Shown piece after piece: positions 4,559 to 11,573 of a stretch of 22,331 bases of DNA; position 1 is the first letter of the stretch; the number at the start of each line of letters is the position of its first letter. Both the position numbers and the translations under genes were made by a program. Source of the stretch: a virus; IMG/VR virus record IMGVR_UViG_3300046413_000448, positions 1 through 22,331 of that record; one strand, given 5' to 3'. The notes beneath the pieces are model-generated. The model saw only the letters and a program-made list of their open reading frames with translations, did no database searches and was not told where the DNA came from.

Positions 4559-4910
4559 GCGCTTCAGCACCAGCTAGCTCATAATCTCTGTTCTCGATGT
4601 GCTTGATGGTTGCTTTGAATTGATTGAACCTTGTAAGGCCAAGATTAAAGACCATATTTACTACGGCTTCTTTTCTAACATCGTCAAGCTCTGAGAACCA
4701 CCCATAGGCCGCCTGTAGTTCGCTCTCAACGCGATTAATGTCATTCTTGAGCAAATACCTTGCCTCATCTTCTGTTATCCCTAGACCGCCATTTTTTTTA
4801 TCAATATTTCTGCCTACGCCAATAGTGATAGCGTTCGCTGAGCAGGTATAGGCGTGAGTCTCTAGAGATTCGTGAATAATTAGCTGGTCGCTTAATCTTT
4901 TAATGTCCAT
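4479..4910 (-). CDS. GH24 lysozyme-type endolysin
   Basis: The product has 143 residues, a normal length for the T4-lysozyme family (GH24). It cleaves the glycan strands of peptidoglycan to release progeny. The catalytic region is clear: E14 in IIHESLETHAY, then AITIGVGRNID with the conserved Thr of T4 Thr26. The T4 Asp20 position is Cys (YTCSA), a variant I recall as common in this family. C-terminal RW..QVGQRAIDVANQLASG matches the usual end of the fold. No signal peptide or membrane segment is present, so export needs the adjacent holin. ATG 4910 follows AAGGAAGATTA and shares one base with the holin stop (TAATG). Its 3' end overlaps the convergent HTH gene by 80 bases. Confidence 0.93.
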   Translation of the reverse strand: MDIKRLSDQLIIHESLETHAYTCSANAITIGVGRNIDKKNGGLGITEDEARYLLKNDINRVESELQAAYGWFSELDDVRKEAVVNMVFNLGLTRFNQFKATIKHIENRDYELAGAEALNSRWAEQVGQRAIDVANQLASGNPI

Positions 4911-5386
4911 TAATCTTCCTTCGCATGACTAGCGCCAAAGTAAAATGAGCTTATTCCTGAAACAAGTCCACCGAGATACCCCAAGACCAGAGAAACAATA
5001 GTATCGCTATTAGCGTCTGGTGGCTGAACAGTGACCAAAAAAATATAAAAAAGGAAGCCGATAAGAGCAAGTAATCCGAATACTCTTGGTGTCCAATCTC
5101 CCTTATGAGCTTTCCTAGCGTCTTGAACATCGGCAGTCTCCAAAGAAAATATGTCTACTTCCATCTGAGCCATTTTAGCCTCAAAGTCTAGCTCGGCCTC
5201 TTTAATTGCCACCAACTGCTCTGGCGTTGCGCTTTGTATGGCTCTCTCAATCTCTTTAGGCTCGTTCTTAACACCTAGCTTATCCGCTATAGCAGACATA
5301 GCCGCACCAGCTAGAGGTGAACCCATAGCCGTTGCGAGAGTTGGCGCTACTGCACCGACTAGCCCTTTAATCGCGTTTAGGTTCAT
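4910..5386 (-). CDS. Holin-like protein (GTA holin 3TM type)
   Basis: The product has 158 residues. Residues about 5-35 are a small-residue, hydrophobic segment (GLVGAVAPTLATAMGSPLAG) that may associate with the membrane. A charged helical region follows (about 40-95), then WTPRVFGLLALIGFLFYIFL (about 98-118) and a second membrane span VSLVLGYLGGLVSGISSFYF (about 131-151). The motif DWTPRVFG and this arrangement match the holin family known from gene transfer agents and many marine phages (PF11351). It would form the membrane lesion that lets the endolysin out. It lies directly upstream of the endolysin and overlaps it by one base, as expected for a lysis cassette. Confidence 0.8.
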   Translation of the reverse strand: MNLNAIKGLVGAVAPTLATAMGSPLAGAAMSAIADKLGVKNEPKEIERAIQSATPEQLVAIKEAELDFEAKMAQMEVDIFSLETADVQDARKAHKGDWTPRVFGLLALIGFLFYIFLVTVQPPDANSDTIVSLVLGYLGGLVSGISSFYFGASHAKED

Positions 5387-5475
5387 TTTTTCTTACCTTT
5401 CTTTGTTGAGCCATTGCCTTTTTTAACTGGTGGCCGCCCTTTTTTATTTCCGTAAGTACCTTTACCTTGTGGCAT
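5383..5475 (-). CDS. Basic 30-residue peptide with GRPP motif
   Basis: MPQGKGTYGN opens a 30-residue frame that ends in a lysine-rich tail (STKKGKKK). ATG 5475 is preceded by GAGGTGATAT, and the TGA stop overlaps the holin ATG as ATGA, so expression looks coupled to the holin. The core KKGRPPVKK resembles an AT-hook (RGRP), a minor-groove DNA-binding element, although the flanking residues are lysine, not arginine. I recall near-identical MP-GKGTYG peptides next to lysis genes in marine phages. Function unknown. Confidence 0.7.
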   Translation of the reverse strand: MPQGKGTYGNKKGRPPVKKGNGSTKKGKKK

Positions 5476-5483
5476 ATATCACC

Positions 5484-5765
5484 TCACCATTTTACCTTAT
5501 TAGACCAAAAAGCCGCAGACATCTTGCCTTTAGCTATATTCTTTGCATGACGCGCTTTGAAGCTGGCTCTCTTGGCCTTGTCAGCATCGCTCTCACCCTT
5601 TCTTGGCGGCTTAGTTTTCGCCCCCTGCTGTCCAAAGCGAATAGTTTTGATCTTGTCACCCTCTTTAGCTACGACTACATGAGACTTTGTAGGGTGGTTA
5701 GGTGTCCTCTTAGGCTTGTTGTAACCTTCAACACCTGCATTTTTTAACCTAGAATCTTTAGCCAT
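5484..5765 (-). CDS. Conserved basic phage protein (RFGQQG/ARHAKNI type)
   Basis: The product has 93 residues and is strongly basic. Conserved-looking blocks are KPKRTPNHPTKSHVVVA, KIKTIRFGQQG and SFKARHAKNIAKGKMSAAFW. I remember the same blocks, in this order, in small proteins of marine phages and cyanophages, but no established function. The central part could be a small beta hairpin and the C-terminus two helices. There is no membrane segment. It overlaps the upstream microprotein by 8 bases and is followed 8 bases later by the 30-residue peptide. A nucleic acid-binding or virion-internal role would suit the charge. Confidence 0.8.
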   Translation of the reverse strand: MAKDSRLKNAGVEGYNKPKRTPNHPTKSHVVVAKEGDKIKTIRFGQQGAKTKPPRKGESDADKAKRASFKARHAKNIAKGKMSAAFWSNKVKW

Positions 5766-5931
5766 TCTTTTTAGCCTTATTTTTAGCCCCTGCTGGTCTG
5801 CCTTTTTTCTTAGGTTTCGGCTTGATGCCTATTAATATTTTAACATCAGTAACAAAGCCTAGCCACTTGAGTTTAATTAATAACCAGTATTTAGTCAGTA
5901 GTTTTCTTAAATCAGTTATAAAGCTGTGCAT
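5758..5931 (-). CDS. Basic 57-residue microprotein with KKGRP tail
   Basis: The 57-residue frame starts at ATG 5931 (preceded by GGGGTAATACT, in which the upstream stop lies) and ends TAA at 5758, overlapping the next gene by 8 bases. Residues 1-36 are amphipathic to hydrophobic (LLTKYWLLIKLKWLGFVTDV), possibly a membrane-associated helix. Residues 37-57 are PKPKKKGRPAGAKNKAKKNG, very similar in style to the tail of the 30-residue peptide at 5383-5475. The shared KKGRP core resembles an AT-hook. Function unknown. Confidence 0.7.
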   Translation of the reverse strand: MHSFITDLRKLLTKYWLLIKLKWLGFVTDVKILIGIKPKPKKKGRPAGAKNKAKKNG

Positions 5932-5935
5932 AGTA

Positions 5936-6433
5936 TTACCCCAGTGGTGAGCTTGCCGCGTCTAAGCCTTTCCAAAGGTCATCGACTTCTGCTTTGAATT
6001 TGCCTACCTGCGCCTCAAAAGATTTAATGGCATCTGCCATCGCCTTGTACTCGTTTCTAACCTCTATCCAATCTTTTTCCATCGAATTGACTTTAGCTGT
6101 AGAATTTGCCGCATCTGACAAAACTTCAGTCTGTCGCTCTTTTATACTAAGTAGTAATGTGTCAAGTTCCGCCAGCTTGCCTTGCAGATGCGACAAATCA
6201 TTGTCTTCAATCTTAGTACGGATTGTGTTTAATTCCAACTCTAGCGGTTCTATATCTGGTATTGAATCGATAGTATCGTTTAAAGTTTGCTCAATATTAT
6301 CAATTCTTGACACAAATTCACTTGCCGCCCATATTCCACCGCCAATAGTTGTTGCAAAACTAAACAATATAGCAATGTAAACACCCTTAAATTTAGTGCC
6401 GCCTACGTCTAATTCAATATCTTCAATGCCCAT
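5936..6433 (-). CDS. Membrane-anchored coiled-coil protein
   Basis: The product has 165 residues. Residues about 17-37 (GVYIAILFSFATTIGGGIWA) form one membrane span after a short N-terminal segment. Residues about 40-155 are charged with regular Leu and Ile, predicting a long coiled coil, probably oligomeric and outside the cytoplasm if the N-terminus stays inside. ATG 6433 follows AGGCGGTAATTA and shares one base with the upstream stop. The layout (N-terminal anchor, periplasmic coiled coil, just ahead of holin and endolysin) resembles an inner-membrane spanin subunit, but no outer-membrane lipoprotein partner is evident nearby. I would call it an unknown lysis-region membrane protein. Confidence 0.7.
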   Translation of the reverse strand: MGIEDIELDVGGTKFKGVYIAILFSFATTIGGGIWAASEFVSRIDNIEQTLNDTIDSIPDIEPLELELNTIRTKIEDNDLSHLQGKLAELDTLLLSIKERQTEVLSDAANSTAKVNSMEKDWIEVRNEYKAMADAIKSFEAQVGKFKAEVDDLWKGLDAASSPLG

Positions 6434-7512
6434 TAATTACCGCCTAGATTGCCGTTTTGATTGTTAAACTGTGTTGTAGGCGTTTCATTCTGAACATCTA
6501 AAACATCTTGCACTAGCTGTACTGGGTCATACAGCTTAGCGTTTATATTATAACCAGACCCCATAGAGGCCACCTGCTCTCCAGAACCATAGCTGTAAGC
6601 AGAGTACATTTCATTGATTGTAACGGGAGGGGTATCACCGTAAAAGCCGTCATAGACCTCTGTAGTGGCTTGTGTCCAGCCTATATTGTCTGCATTGTTA
6701 AAGAATACACCCTGCAAAACAGTATCAGTAGCATTGTCCCAAGTGACTGTCATTTGGTCAGTCCAAGCATCATAGGCTACCGTAGAGTTTGTTATGTTGG
6801 ATAACGTGGCTATTCCATCATAATTAATCATTGCAAGTGTTGCTGAATCTTGAGATGCCCATAGGCTCGCAGTAGCCGCTTGCGCTTTATCCTCAATAAC
6901 ATCAAGGCTCTGATTAAATGTCTGGACTGTTGATTGGTCAATCTGCACATCGTTTGCGCGTATGTAATTCTGCAACTGTATACGCTCATCATCAGTTTGA
7001 GCATTAACAGCTTCAGTGTAAATTGCTTCCGCCTTGCTAATCTCTGTAGCCGCGCCACTGAACATCTCAATAGCCGCCTCCATTTCTGCCATATTTTCCT
7101 CATAGCTATCAACCAGTAGATGCTCTGCGCTGTAGTAATTAGCGTTAGCTGTGTCTAGGATAGATTGATTGTAGTAGGCAACCTCTAGCAAGTCTATTTT
7201 ATGGCTGTCTGTCCTACCTGCAACTGGTACAACCAACCCATCAACACTATCCGCAGATTGCGGTACGCCCATTGCCATCTCTACAACGCTAGCCTGTGCA
7301 TCGCTGACCTGAGTATTGATGTAGGCCGCTGTATTAACCAGCTCTTGTATCTCTACAAACTCAACACCAGTAGGGCGCAGTGGGTTTATGTTGGGGTCAA
7401 TTAATGCCCCAAACGTGATTGATTGCGGATAGTAAACCCCTGTATCACCACTTAGTTGTGCGGAAACGCTCAGAAACAGACTTAGCATCGCCATTTTCTT
7501 TATGTTCGCCAT
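6433..7512 (-). CDS. Secreted phage protein, unknown
   Basis: The product has 359 residues. An in-frame ATG four codons upstream (7524) is part of the sequence that supplies the ribosome binding site (GGAGATACAA), so ATG 7512 is preferred. Residues 1-18 (MANIKKMAMLSLFLSVSA) are a signal peptide with probable cleavage near SAQ. The mature part is acidic and polar, rich in Asn, Thr, Ala and Tyr, with a helical middle (about residues 120-210) and a beta-like C-terminal third ending in an Asn/Gly-rich tail. No cysteines and no catalytic motif are visible. It may be exported to the periplasm late in infection or be a virion protein. The 5' end overlaps the neighbouring secreted-protein gene by 68 bases in another frame. 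Confidence 0.7.
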   Translation of the reverse strand: MANIKKMAMLSLFLSVSAQLSGDTGVYYPQSITFGALIDPNINPLRPTGVEFVEIQELVNTAAYINTQVSDAQASVVEMAMGVPQSADSVDGLVVPVAGRTDSHKIDLLEVAYYNQSILDTANANYYSAEHLLVDSYEENMAEMEAAIEMFSGAATEISKAEAIYTEAVNAQTDDERIQLQNYIRANDVQIDQSTVQTFNQSLDVIEDKAQAATASLWASQDSATLAMINYDGIATLSNITNSTVAYDAWTDQMTVTWDNATDTVLQGVFFNNADNIGWTQATTEVYDGFYGDTPPVTINEMYSAYSYGSGEQVASMGSGYNINAKLYDPVQLVQDVLDVQNETPTTQFNNQNGNLGGN

Positions 7513-8089
7513 TTGTATCTCCATTGATGCCTAACGCGACATCGAAATACTCTTTGTTGTCCTCGTAATTCCTTACAAAGAGTGTGGGTTTGCGCTTCAT
7601 CATTAGGTAAGCATTCTTACCTGCGACCACTTTACCGCCTACAATAAGGGGGCATGGTGTCCCTGACTCAAACATTGATAACCAGTTATCGTCATGCTGG
7701 CACATTCTAGTTATTGCCGCTATCTTCATATTTAAAGTGAACAGCATTTGAGCATCTTTGCGCCTGTTGCAATCCTCGTCTACTTCATACTTGCCAGAGC
7801 TTATGCCTATCTGTAAGGTAGATACACCGCCACTGGTAGACTTCAAGCAACTATCATTGCCGCCACTCATCAGGCTTGGCGCTACTGCTGAAGCTACTGG
7901 TATCTCGCTGGCACTACCAGCCCCGTTGTATTGGTTGGTATTCGTGTTTGTGGTGTTATTGCTATCAACCGTAGCCCCTTGCTGATTAGTGTTTAAATCG
8001 CCTGTCTGAGAGCTTGTATTCCCACTGTCTGTATCTTGCGCGTAGCTAGATGAGCCTATCAGCAAAAGCACTAACAAAAATAGCCGCAT
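7445..8089 (-). CDS. Secreted cysteine-containing phage protein
   Basis: The product has 214 residues. Residues 1-18 (MRLFLLVLLLIGSSSYAQ) are a clear signal peptide with an AQ cleavage site. Residues about 20-60 are a low-complexity Asn/Thr/Ser/Gln linker. The folded part begins near SCLKSTSGGVSTLQIGISSG and includes VDEDCNRRKDAQMLF, AAITRMCQHDDNWLSMF and SGTPCPLI, so four cysteines could form two disulfides in the periplasm. I recall similar domains (C-KS..GV, DE.C..R..A, GTPCP) in other marine phages, without a known function. ATG 8089 follows GGGGGATAT. It overlaps both the gene before it and the gene after it. Confidence 0.75.
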   Translation of the reverse strand: MRLFLLVLLLIGSSSYAQDTDSGNTSSQTGDLNTNQQGATVDSNNTTNTNTNQYNGAGSASEIPVASAVAPSLMSGGNDSCLKSTSGGVSTLQIGISSGKYEVDEDCNRRKDAQMLFTLNMKIAAITRMCQHDDNWLSMFESGTPCPLIVGGKVVAGKNAYLMMKRKPTLFVRNYEDNKEYFDVALGINGDTNGEHKENGDAKSVSERFRTTKW

Positions 8090-8225
8090 ATATCCCCCAG
8101 ATATAATACTCTAGTCGAACAAATTTCCTTGAACCTTCATCAAGTCGCTTATCAATAGCCTCCAGCCTGACAGCGCATATTTCTTCATGCTTTTCTAATC
8201 TTGCTAATAATTCCTTAACCGTCAT
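8046..8225 (-). CDS. Small coiled-coil membrane protein, XhlA-like
   Basis: The 59-residue frame runs from ATG 8225 to TAG 8046 and overlaps the start of the secreted-protein gene by 44 bases in a different frame. The N-terminal half is a charged helix (MTVKELLARLEKHEEICAVR to RLDEGSRKFVRLEYY) with heptad-like Leu and Ile spacing. The C-terminal part, IWGIYAAIFVSAFADRL, is one membrane segment. This plan (coiled coil then a single C-terminal span, 55-80 residues) is that of the haemolysin XhlA-type phage proteins that aid lysis. No strong ribosome binding site is visible before 8225. The assignment rests on layout only. Confidence 0.6.
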   Translation of the reverse strand: MTVKELLARLEKHEEICAVRLEAIDKRLDEGSRKFVRLEYYIWGIYAAIFVSAFADRLI

Positions 8226-8227
8226 AT

Positions 8228-8710
8228 TTAACTCGTTTTATAGTTTGACCCATTATATGTAACACCTTCATGCTCATTAGTTTGCACCTCTGTACCTGCA
8301 TATGAAGAATCCCTAATAGATTCTTGCCCCTTAGCAAACATATCAATAGCAGAGCTGTTTATAGTAGTAAATCCAAAATCTGTAAAATTAGCTTTATTGA
8401 ATGTTTCGACCGCGATTGTCCAATCAGAGTTGTGTATATAACTTTTACTGCCATTAGAATCAGCACCGAAATAAGCTGAAACTAAAACTACCCTGCCATC
8501 ATTCACTACGCCTGACAACAATGCTAATAAATAACCATCCTCATAAACACCTATGACGCAATTCATTTCAGCAACTCGACTCTTTTGCACATTCAAAGCA
8601 TCGGCTTGTGATAAGCCTTTCATATCGTCTGGCAACTTATCCCATGAACTGTTAAACAACCTAGCAAACTCATCATCAGTGTAAGAGGGATTCAAAGTGC
8701 AAGAATACAT
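8228..8710 (-). CDS. Unknown protein, possibly GNAT-like, after the fibre genes
   Basis: The product has 160 residues. The start is ATG 8710, which shares one base with the upstream stop (TGATG) and follows GGAGCGATT. The N-terminal third is helical with an aromatic patch (FARLFNSSWDKLP). Then come strands NCVIGVYEDGYLLALLSGVV and GRVVLVSAYFGAD, a helix and a final strand (FTDFGFTTINSS), an order that loosely recalls an acetyltransferase (GNAT) fold. The acetyl-CoA loop (Q/RxxGxG/A) is not obvious; GADSNGSKS is the nearest thing. Small proteins after fibre genes are often fibre chaperones or modifiers. Function left open. Confidence 0.55.
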   Translation of the reverse strand: MYSCTLNPSYTDDEFARLFNSSWDKLPDDMKGLSQADALNVQKSRVAEMNCVIGVYEDGYLLALLSGVVNDGRVVLVSAYFGADSNGSKSYIHNSDWTIAVETFNKANFTDFGFTTINSSAIDMFAKGQESIRDSSYAGTEVQTNEHEGVTYNGSNYKTS

Positions 8711-9234
8711 CAATCGCTCCTTAGCTGTATTGTTCTTGTGCCGCTTGTACCCATGTTAATTGTTTGTGTCTTGTAAAAACTAACACTGTAACCAGTGCCA
8801 GTAGAATCTGTATTACTTGCAAATGACATATCACTTCTTTGAATTGTTGTTTCTGTGCTATTGACATTGTTAATGATTTTTAAACTCTTAAAAAAGTTAG
8901 CATCAGTGTTAGCTGGCACAGATGCAGTTTCATCGGGAAAGTATAAAAATAAAGAAACTGAATTAGCACCGCCTGAGTTTGGGTCTCGTTCATACAAAGC
9001 TGAACCAAGAAAACTAATTGTAAAACCACCACCTGTATCTAAATCTGCTGTATGTCCATTAGCGACAGTTATTTCAGTCTTAGCAGAAGAACCAAAACCA
9101 AAACCAATAGCAGATACCCGATAGCCAGTCAACACATCTTTACTGCCTAATTCTGTAATCTGCCCCACTGCAATGTTAAACTCAGCTATAACTGGGTCAA
9201 CAAATGATGCCGCTATAGCGCCAGAGCTAAACAT
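8710..9234 (-). CDS. Probable minor tail or fibre-associated protein
   Basis: The product has 174 residues, rich in Ser, Thr, Gly and Asn with alternating hydrophobic residues, typical of all-beta phage appendage proteins. It opens MFSSGAIAASFVDPVIAEFN and has beta-like stretches YRVSAIGFGFGSS, GGFTISFLGSALYERD and NSVSLFLYFPDE. No catalytic motif or cysteine is present. It starts in the stop of the Mtd-like fibre gene (TAATG) and ends in the start of the next gene (TGATG), so it is co-translated with them. A distal receptor-binding or capping protein is plausible from position and composition. No family recognised. Confidence 0.6.
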   Translation of the reverse strand: MFSSGAIAASFVDPVIAEFNIAVGQITELGSKDVLTGYRVSAIGFGFGSSAKTEITVANGHTADLDTGGGFTISFLGSALYERDPNSGGANSVSLFLYFPDETASVPANTDANFFKSLKIINNVNSTETTIQRSDMSFASNTDSTGTGYSVSFYKTQTINMGTSGTRTIQLRSD

Positions 9235-10769
9235 TAAGAAATACCTACGCCAAACGTAATATAATTATCAGCTCCAGTACAAATTATTTCTGCTACAGCA
9301 CCGATTGCTAATGTTAAGTTTGATGTGCCAGTAGGTAAAGCAGAGCCATTTAAAAGCTTTATGACTTGCCCGTTTGTATCTCTCTTAACCGTCAAAGCTC
9401 CCGCACCCATATTGATAACTATCCAAGATTTGCCAGCATCACCTGCAACCGCATCTGGTAAAGTTATATCTCCAGTGCCACTACCAGTATAAATAATCTT
9501 AGTACCAACGTATCCTGTAAACTCTGTATCAGTAATATCTGTGTCAGTTACATTATTACTAAGTGTTTGCGAGCCTGTATAAGCATTAGCAGTTACAGTG
9601 CCATCTACGGTTAAACCATCTTTTGTGAAGTTATGCTCGCTATAAGCTCCAGCAACGCCAAAAGCATCACCAGTACCAGCCGCACAGAAAATATCAAATG
9701 TGCCTTTTTCTTGTCCATCTCTATGGTCACTAGCCTTTGCCCTTAGTTTTACATAATCAAAATCATCATCATTTGTATTTTTACTTTTGTATGTTACTTC
9801 GCCAATGCGATGATAATTTTTATCGCCTACATTGGGTATGACTGCTCTTTGAAATTGTAAATCAGGGCCATTAGCATTAGTTGTACTATTTGTTTTTATA
9901 TTTAAAGCAGTATCAACACCAGTGCTGTTTATGCTTAAAGCATTTGTTCCTACATTGAAAGTAGGTGTACCATCTACAGTAAGACCATCAGCAGTTACAG
10001 TACCCGTTACAAGTATACCGTCTTTATAAATTTTAAGTTTTTCAGTAGGGTTCTTTAAAGCAGTAGACGAGTCATTACCGTCCATCACAGCAAATCTTAT
10101 CTGTGCATCTGCCTCTGTTCTGTCAGTTTCAGAAGCACCTTGATCTACTACATATGAAGTTATTGTTGAGTAAGCGTGTGTGTTAAAACCATCATTATGA
10201 GCATTTTCAAAGCGTATGTTTCCTGAGTTAAACTCGTCATCTCCTGACGTATCGTTGGCTTTTCTTAACACTAAGTCAGGGCAAGCGGTGTCGTCTGTAT
10301 TAGTACATACTATTTGAAACTGTCGACCTTGATTAGAAGAAGTAAATAAAGCGTTATTTGATCCAGTATTAACATCAAATATCGTATTCCCTGTATCAAT
10401 GTCTACCGTACCATCAATGTCTAAGGCATCAGCAGTTACAGTACCGTTTACATTTAAAGCAGTAACAGACAATGTTCCAGTACCAGCGTTATAAGTATAT
10501 GCGCTTGCATCTGTCTTAGGGGCTAATGCGCCTAACGCATCTTTAGTAAAAACTGGAAAGCAAGTGGTATCACCCGACTCATCTGCGGCTGTGATAGTTG
10601 CGCCTAATTCAGAATATTTAGCCAATCTTGTGCCAGAACCATTGTTGCCAGAACCATCGTGCACAATGACGGTTTTTAATTCTGTGTCTACTGTTATTTC
10701 GCCTTCAAGCCCACCAAATGAACTATGCTCTGAAGTTGTCCCGCGCCTTTGTTGTACTGCTGTAGCCAT
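9234..10769 (-). CDS. Tail fibre protein with Mtd-like N-terminal domain
   Basis: The product has 511 residues. The N-terminus (MATAVQQRRGTTSEHSSFGG then LEGEITVDTELKTVIVHDGS) matches the virion-attachment domain known from the major tropism determinant of Bordetella phage and from many marine tail fibres: Q-RRGTT..H..F.G..GE.TVDT....V.HDG. The shaft (about residues 90-300) has repeated beta elements: NVNGTVTADALDIDGTVDI, TGTVTADGLTVDGTPTF and DGLTVDGTVTANAYTGSQ, as in trimeric fibre stems. The C-terminal 120 residues look like a separate beta domain (IIYTGSGTGDITLPDAVAGD). It probably contacts the host surface. It is coupled by TAATG to the preceding paralogue and to the next gene. Confidence 0.75.
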   Translation of the reverse strand: MATAVQQRRGTTSEHSSFGGLEGEITVDTELKTVIVHDGSGNNGSGTRLAKYSELGATITAADESGDTTCFPVFTKDALGALAPKTDASAYTYNAGTGTLSVTALNVNGTVTADALDIDGTVDIDTGNTIFDVNTGSNNALFTSSNQGRQFQIVCTNTDDTACPDLVLRKANDTSGDDEFNSGNIRFENAHNDGFNTHAYSTITSYVVDQGASETDRTEADAQIRFAVMDGNDSSTALKNPTEKLKIYKDGILVTGTVTADGLTVDGTPTFNVGTNALSINSTGVDTALNIKTNSTTNANGPDLQFQRAVIPNVGDKNYHRIGEVTYKSKNTNDDDFDYVKLRAKASDHRDGQEKGTFDIFCAAGTGDAFGVAGAYSEHNFTKDGLTVDGTVTANAYTGSQTLSNNVTDTDITDTEFTGYVGTKIIYTGSGTGDITLPDAVAGDAGKSWIVINMGAGALTVKRDTNGQVIKLLNGSALPTGTSNLTLAIGAVAEIICTGADNYITFGVGIS

Positions 10770-11572
10770 TACCTACCTCCGTTATTTTGACCGTCAATCG
10801 CATAGCCTTGTGATTCTGAAGCACCATCAGGGTGTGTTATTTGTTTATTATTAGTCACAGGCGTATCGTAATGTAATTTTCTGTCTGGATTTAAAAAAGG
10901 TGACGAAGCTGTATTATTTGGATCATTATTTGAGTGCATTGCATTAGCATCTTTCATAGTACGAAATTCAGTGCCAGATTCTGCTGTGCTAATTATTACA
11001 TAGCATACCATTTCTGTATTTGTGCTTCTGTTGATATTAATTTTAAAACCTTCATTCCTGACGAAAGCTATATCCTTAACTGCTGTTGTAACATTGAAAC
11101 TTGTGCTATTTGTTGTATTACTTAGAAAAGCGTTTCCACTTATAGTTTCCTCTGTATAATTGCCGCCAATATCACTTTTATAAAATCTTACTGTAGTTGT
11201 TAAATTTGATCCGCTAGTTTTTTTATGCCACATTACTAGCCTAACTCTAAATGTTCCATTAGCTCTAATTTTTACTCCATCAAAATAATCTGCAACAGCA
11301 GTATTATCAACTGGAGGTTCACTGACACCTGTTGAGTTTTTACTGTAATAATTCTGGCCAACACCACAAAAAATCCTGATTTTTTCGCCAGCAGTATAAT
11401 TAGGATAATGCGTATGATCTTTTAGTTTTAAAGGATAATTTTCTGTTCCCCACAAACTACTATCCTGCTCTTGTAATGCCAAAGTATTATTATTGATTTT
11501 AGTCAATAATTCATTTGTAACTGGTTTATCTACAGCCACTTCGTTTGCATTAATGGGAATAAAGGTAGTCAT
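10769..11572 (-). CDS. Tail protein, paralogue 3 of three
   Basis: The product has 267 residues. Its N-terminus (FIPINANEVAVDKPVTNELL then TKINNNTLALQEQDSSLWG) aligns by eye with the two following proteins at 11574-12200 and 12201-13001: I....E..VD.PVTN.LL..I..N..A....D. The rest is beta-rich with Ser, Thr and Asn and ends in a flexible DGASESQGYAIDGQNNGGR tail. This suggests a conserved attachment segment carrying a variable outer domain, as in receptor-binding or fibre-base proteins. No strong ribosome binding site precedes ATG 11572, which lies one base after the upstream stop, so reinitiation is likely. Confidence 0.65.
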   Translation of the reverse strand: MTTFIPINANEVAVDKPVTNELLTKINNNTLALQEQDSSLWGTENYPLKLKDHTHYPNYTAGEKIRIFCGVGQNYYSKNSTGVSEPPVDNTAVADYFDGVKIRANGTFRVRLVMWHKKTSGSNLTTTVRFYKSDIGGNYTEETISGNAFLSNTTNSTSFNVTTAVKDIAFVRNEGFKININRSTNTEMVCYVIISTAESGTEFRTMKDANAMHSNNDPNNTASSPFLNPDRKLHYDTPVTNNKQITHPDGASESQGYAIDGQNNGGR

Positions 11573-11573
11573 T

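Noticed and set aside
5238-5747. Plus-strand open frames opposite the holin-like and basic protein genes
   Set aside because: The minus-strand proteins have recognisable features and coupled starts; the plus frames have neither.
6828-7112. Minus-strand 94-codon frame inside the 359-residue secreted-protein gene
   Set aside because: Arg/Leu-rich composition typical of an out-of-frame reading, with no initiation site.
9590-10450. Repeated GTVTADGLTVDGT segments as a DNA repeat or recombination site
   Set aside because: The similarity is at protein level in a fibre shaft; the DNA copies differ at many bases, so this is ordinary stem architecture.
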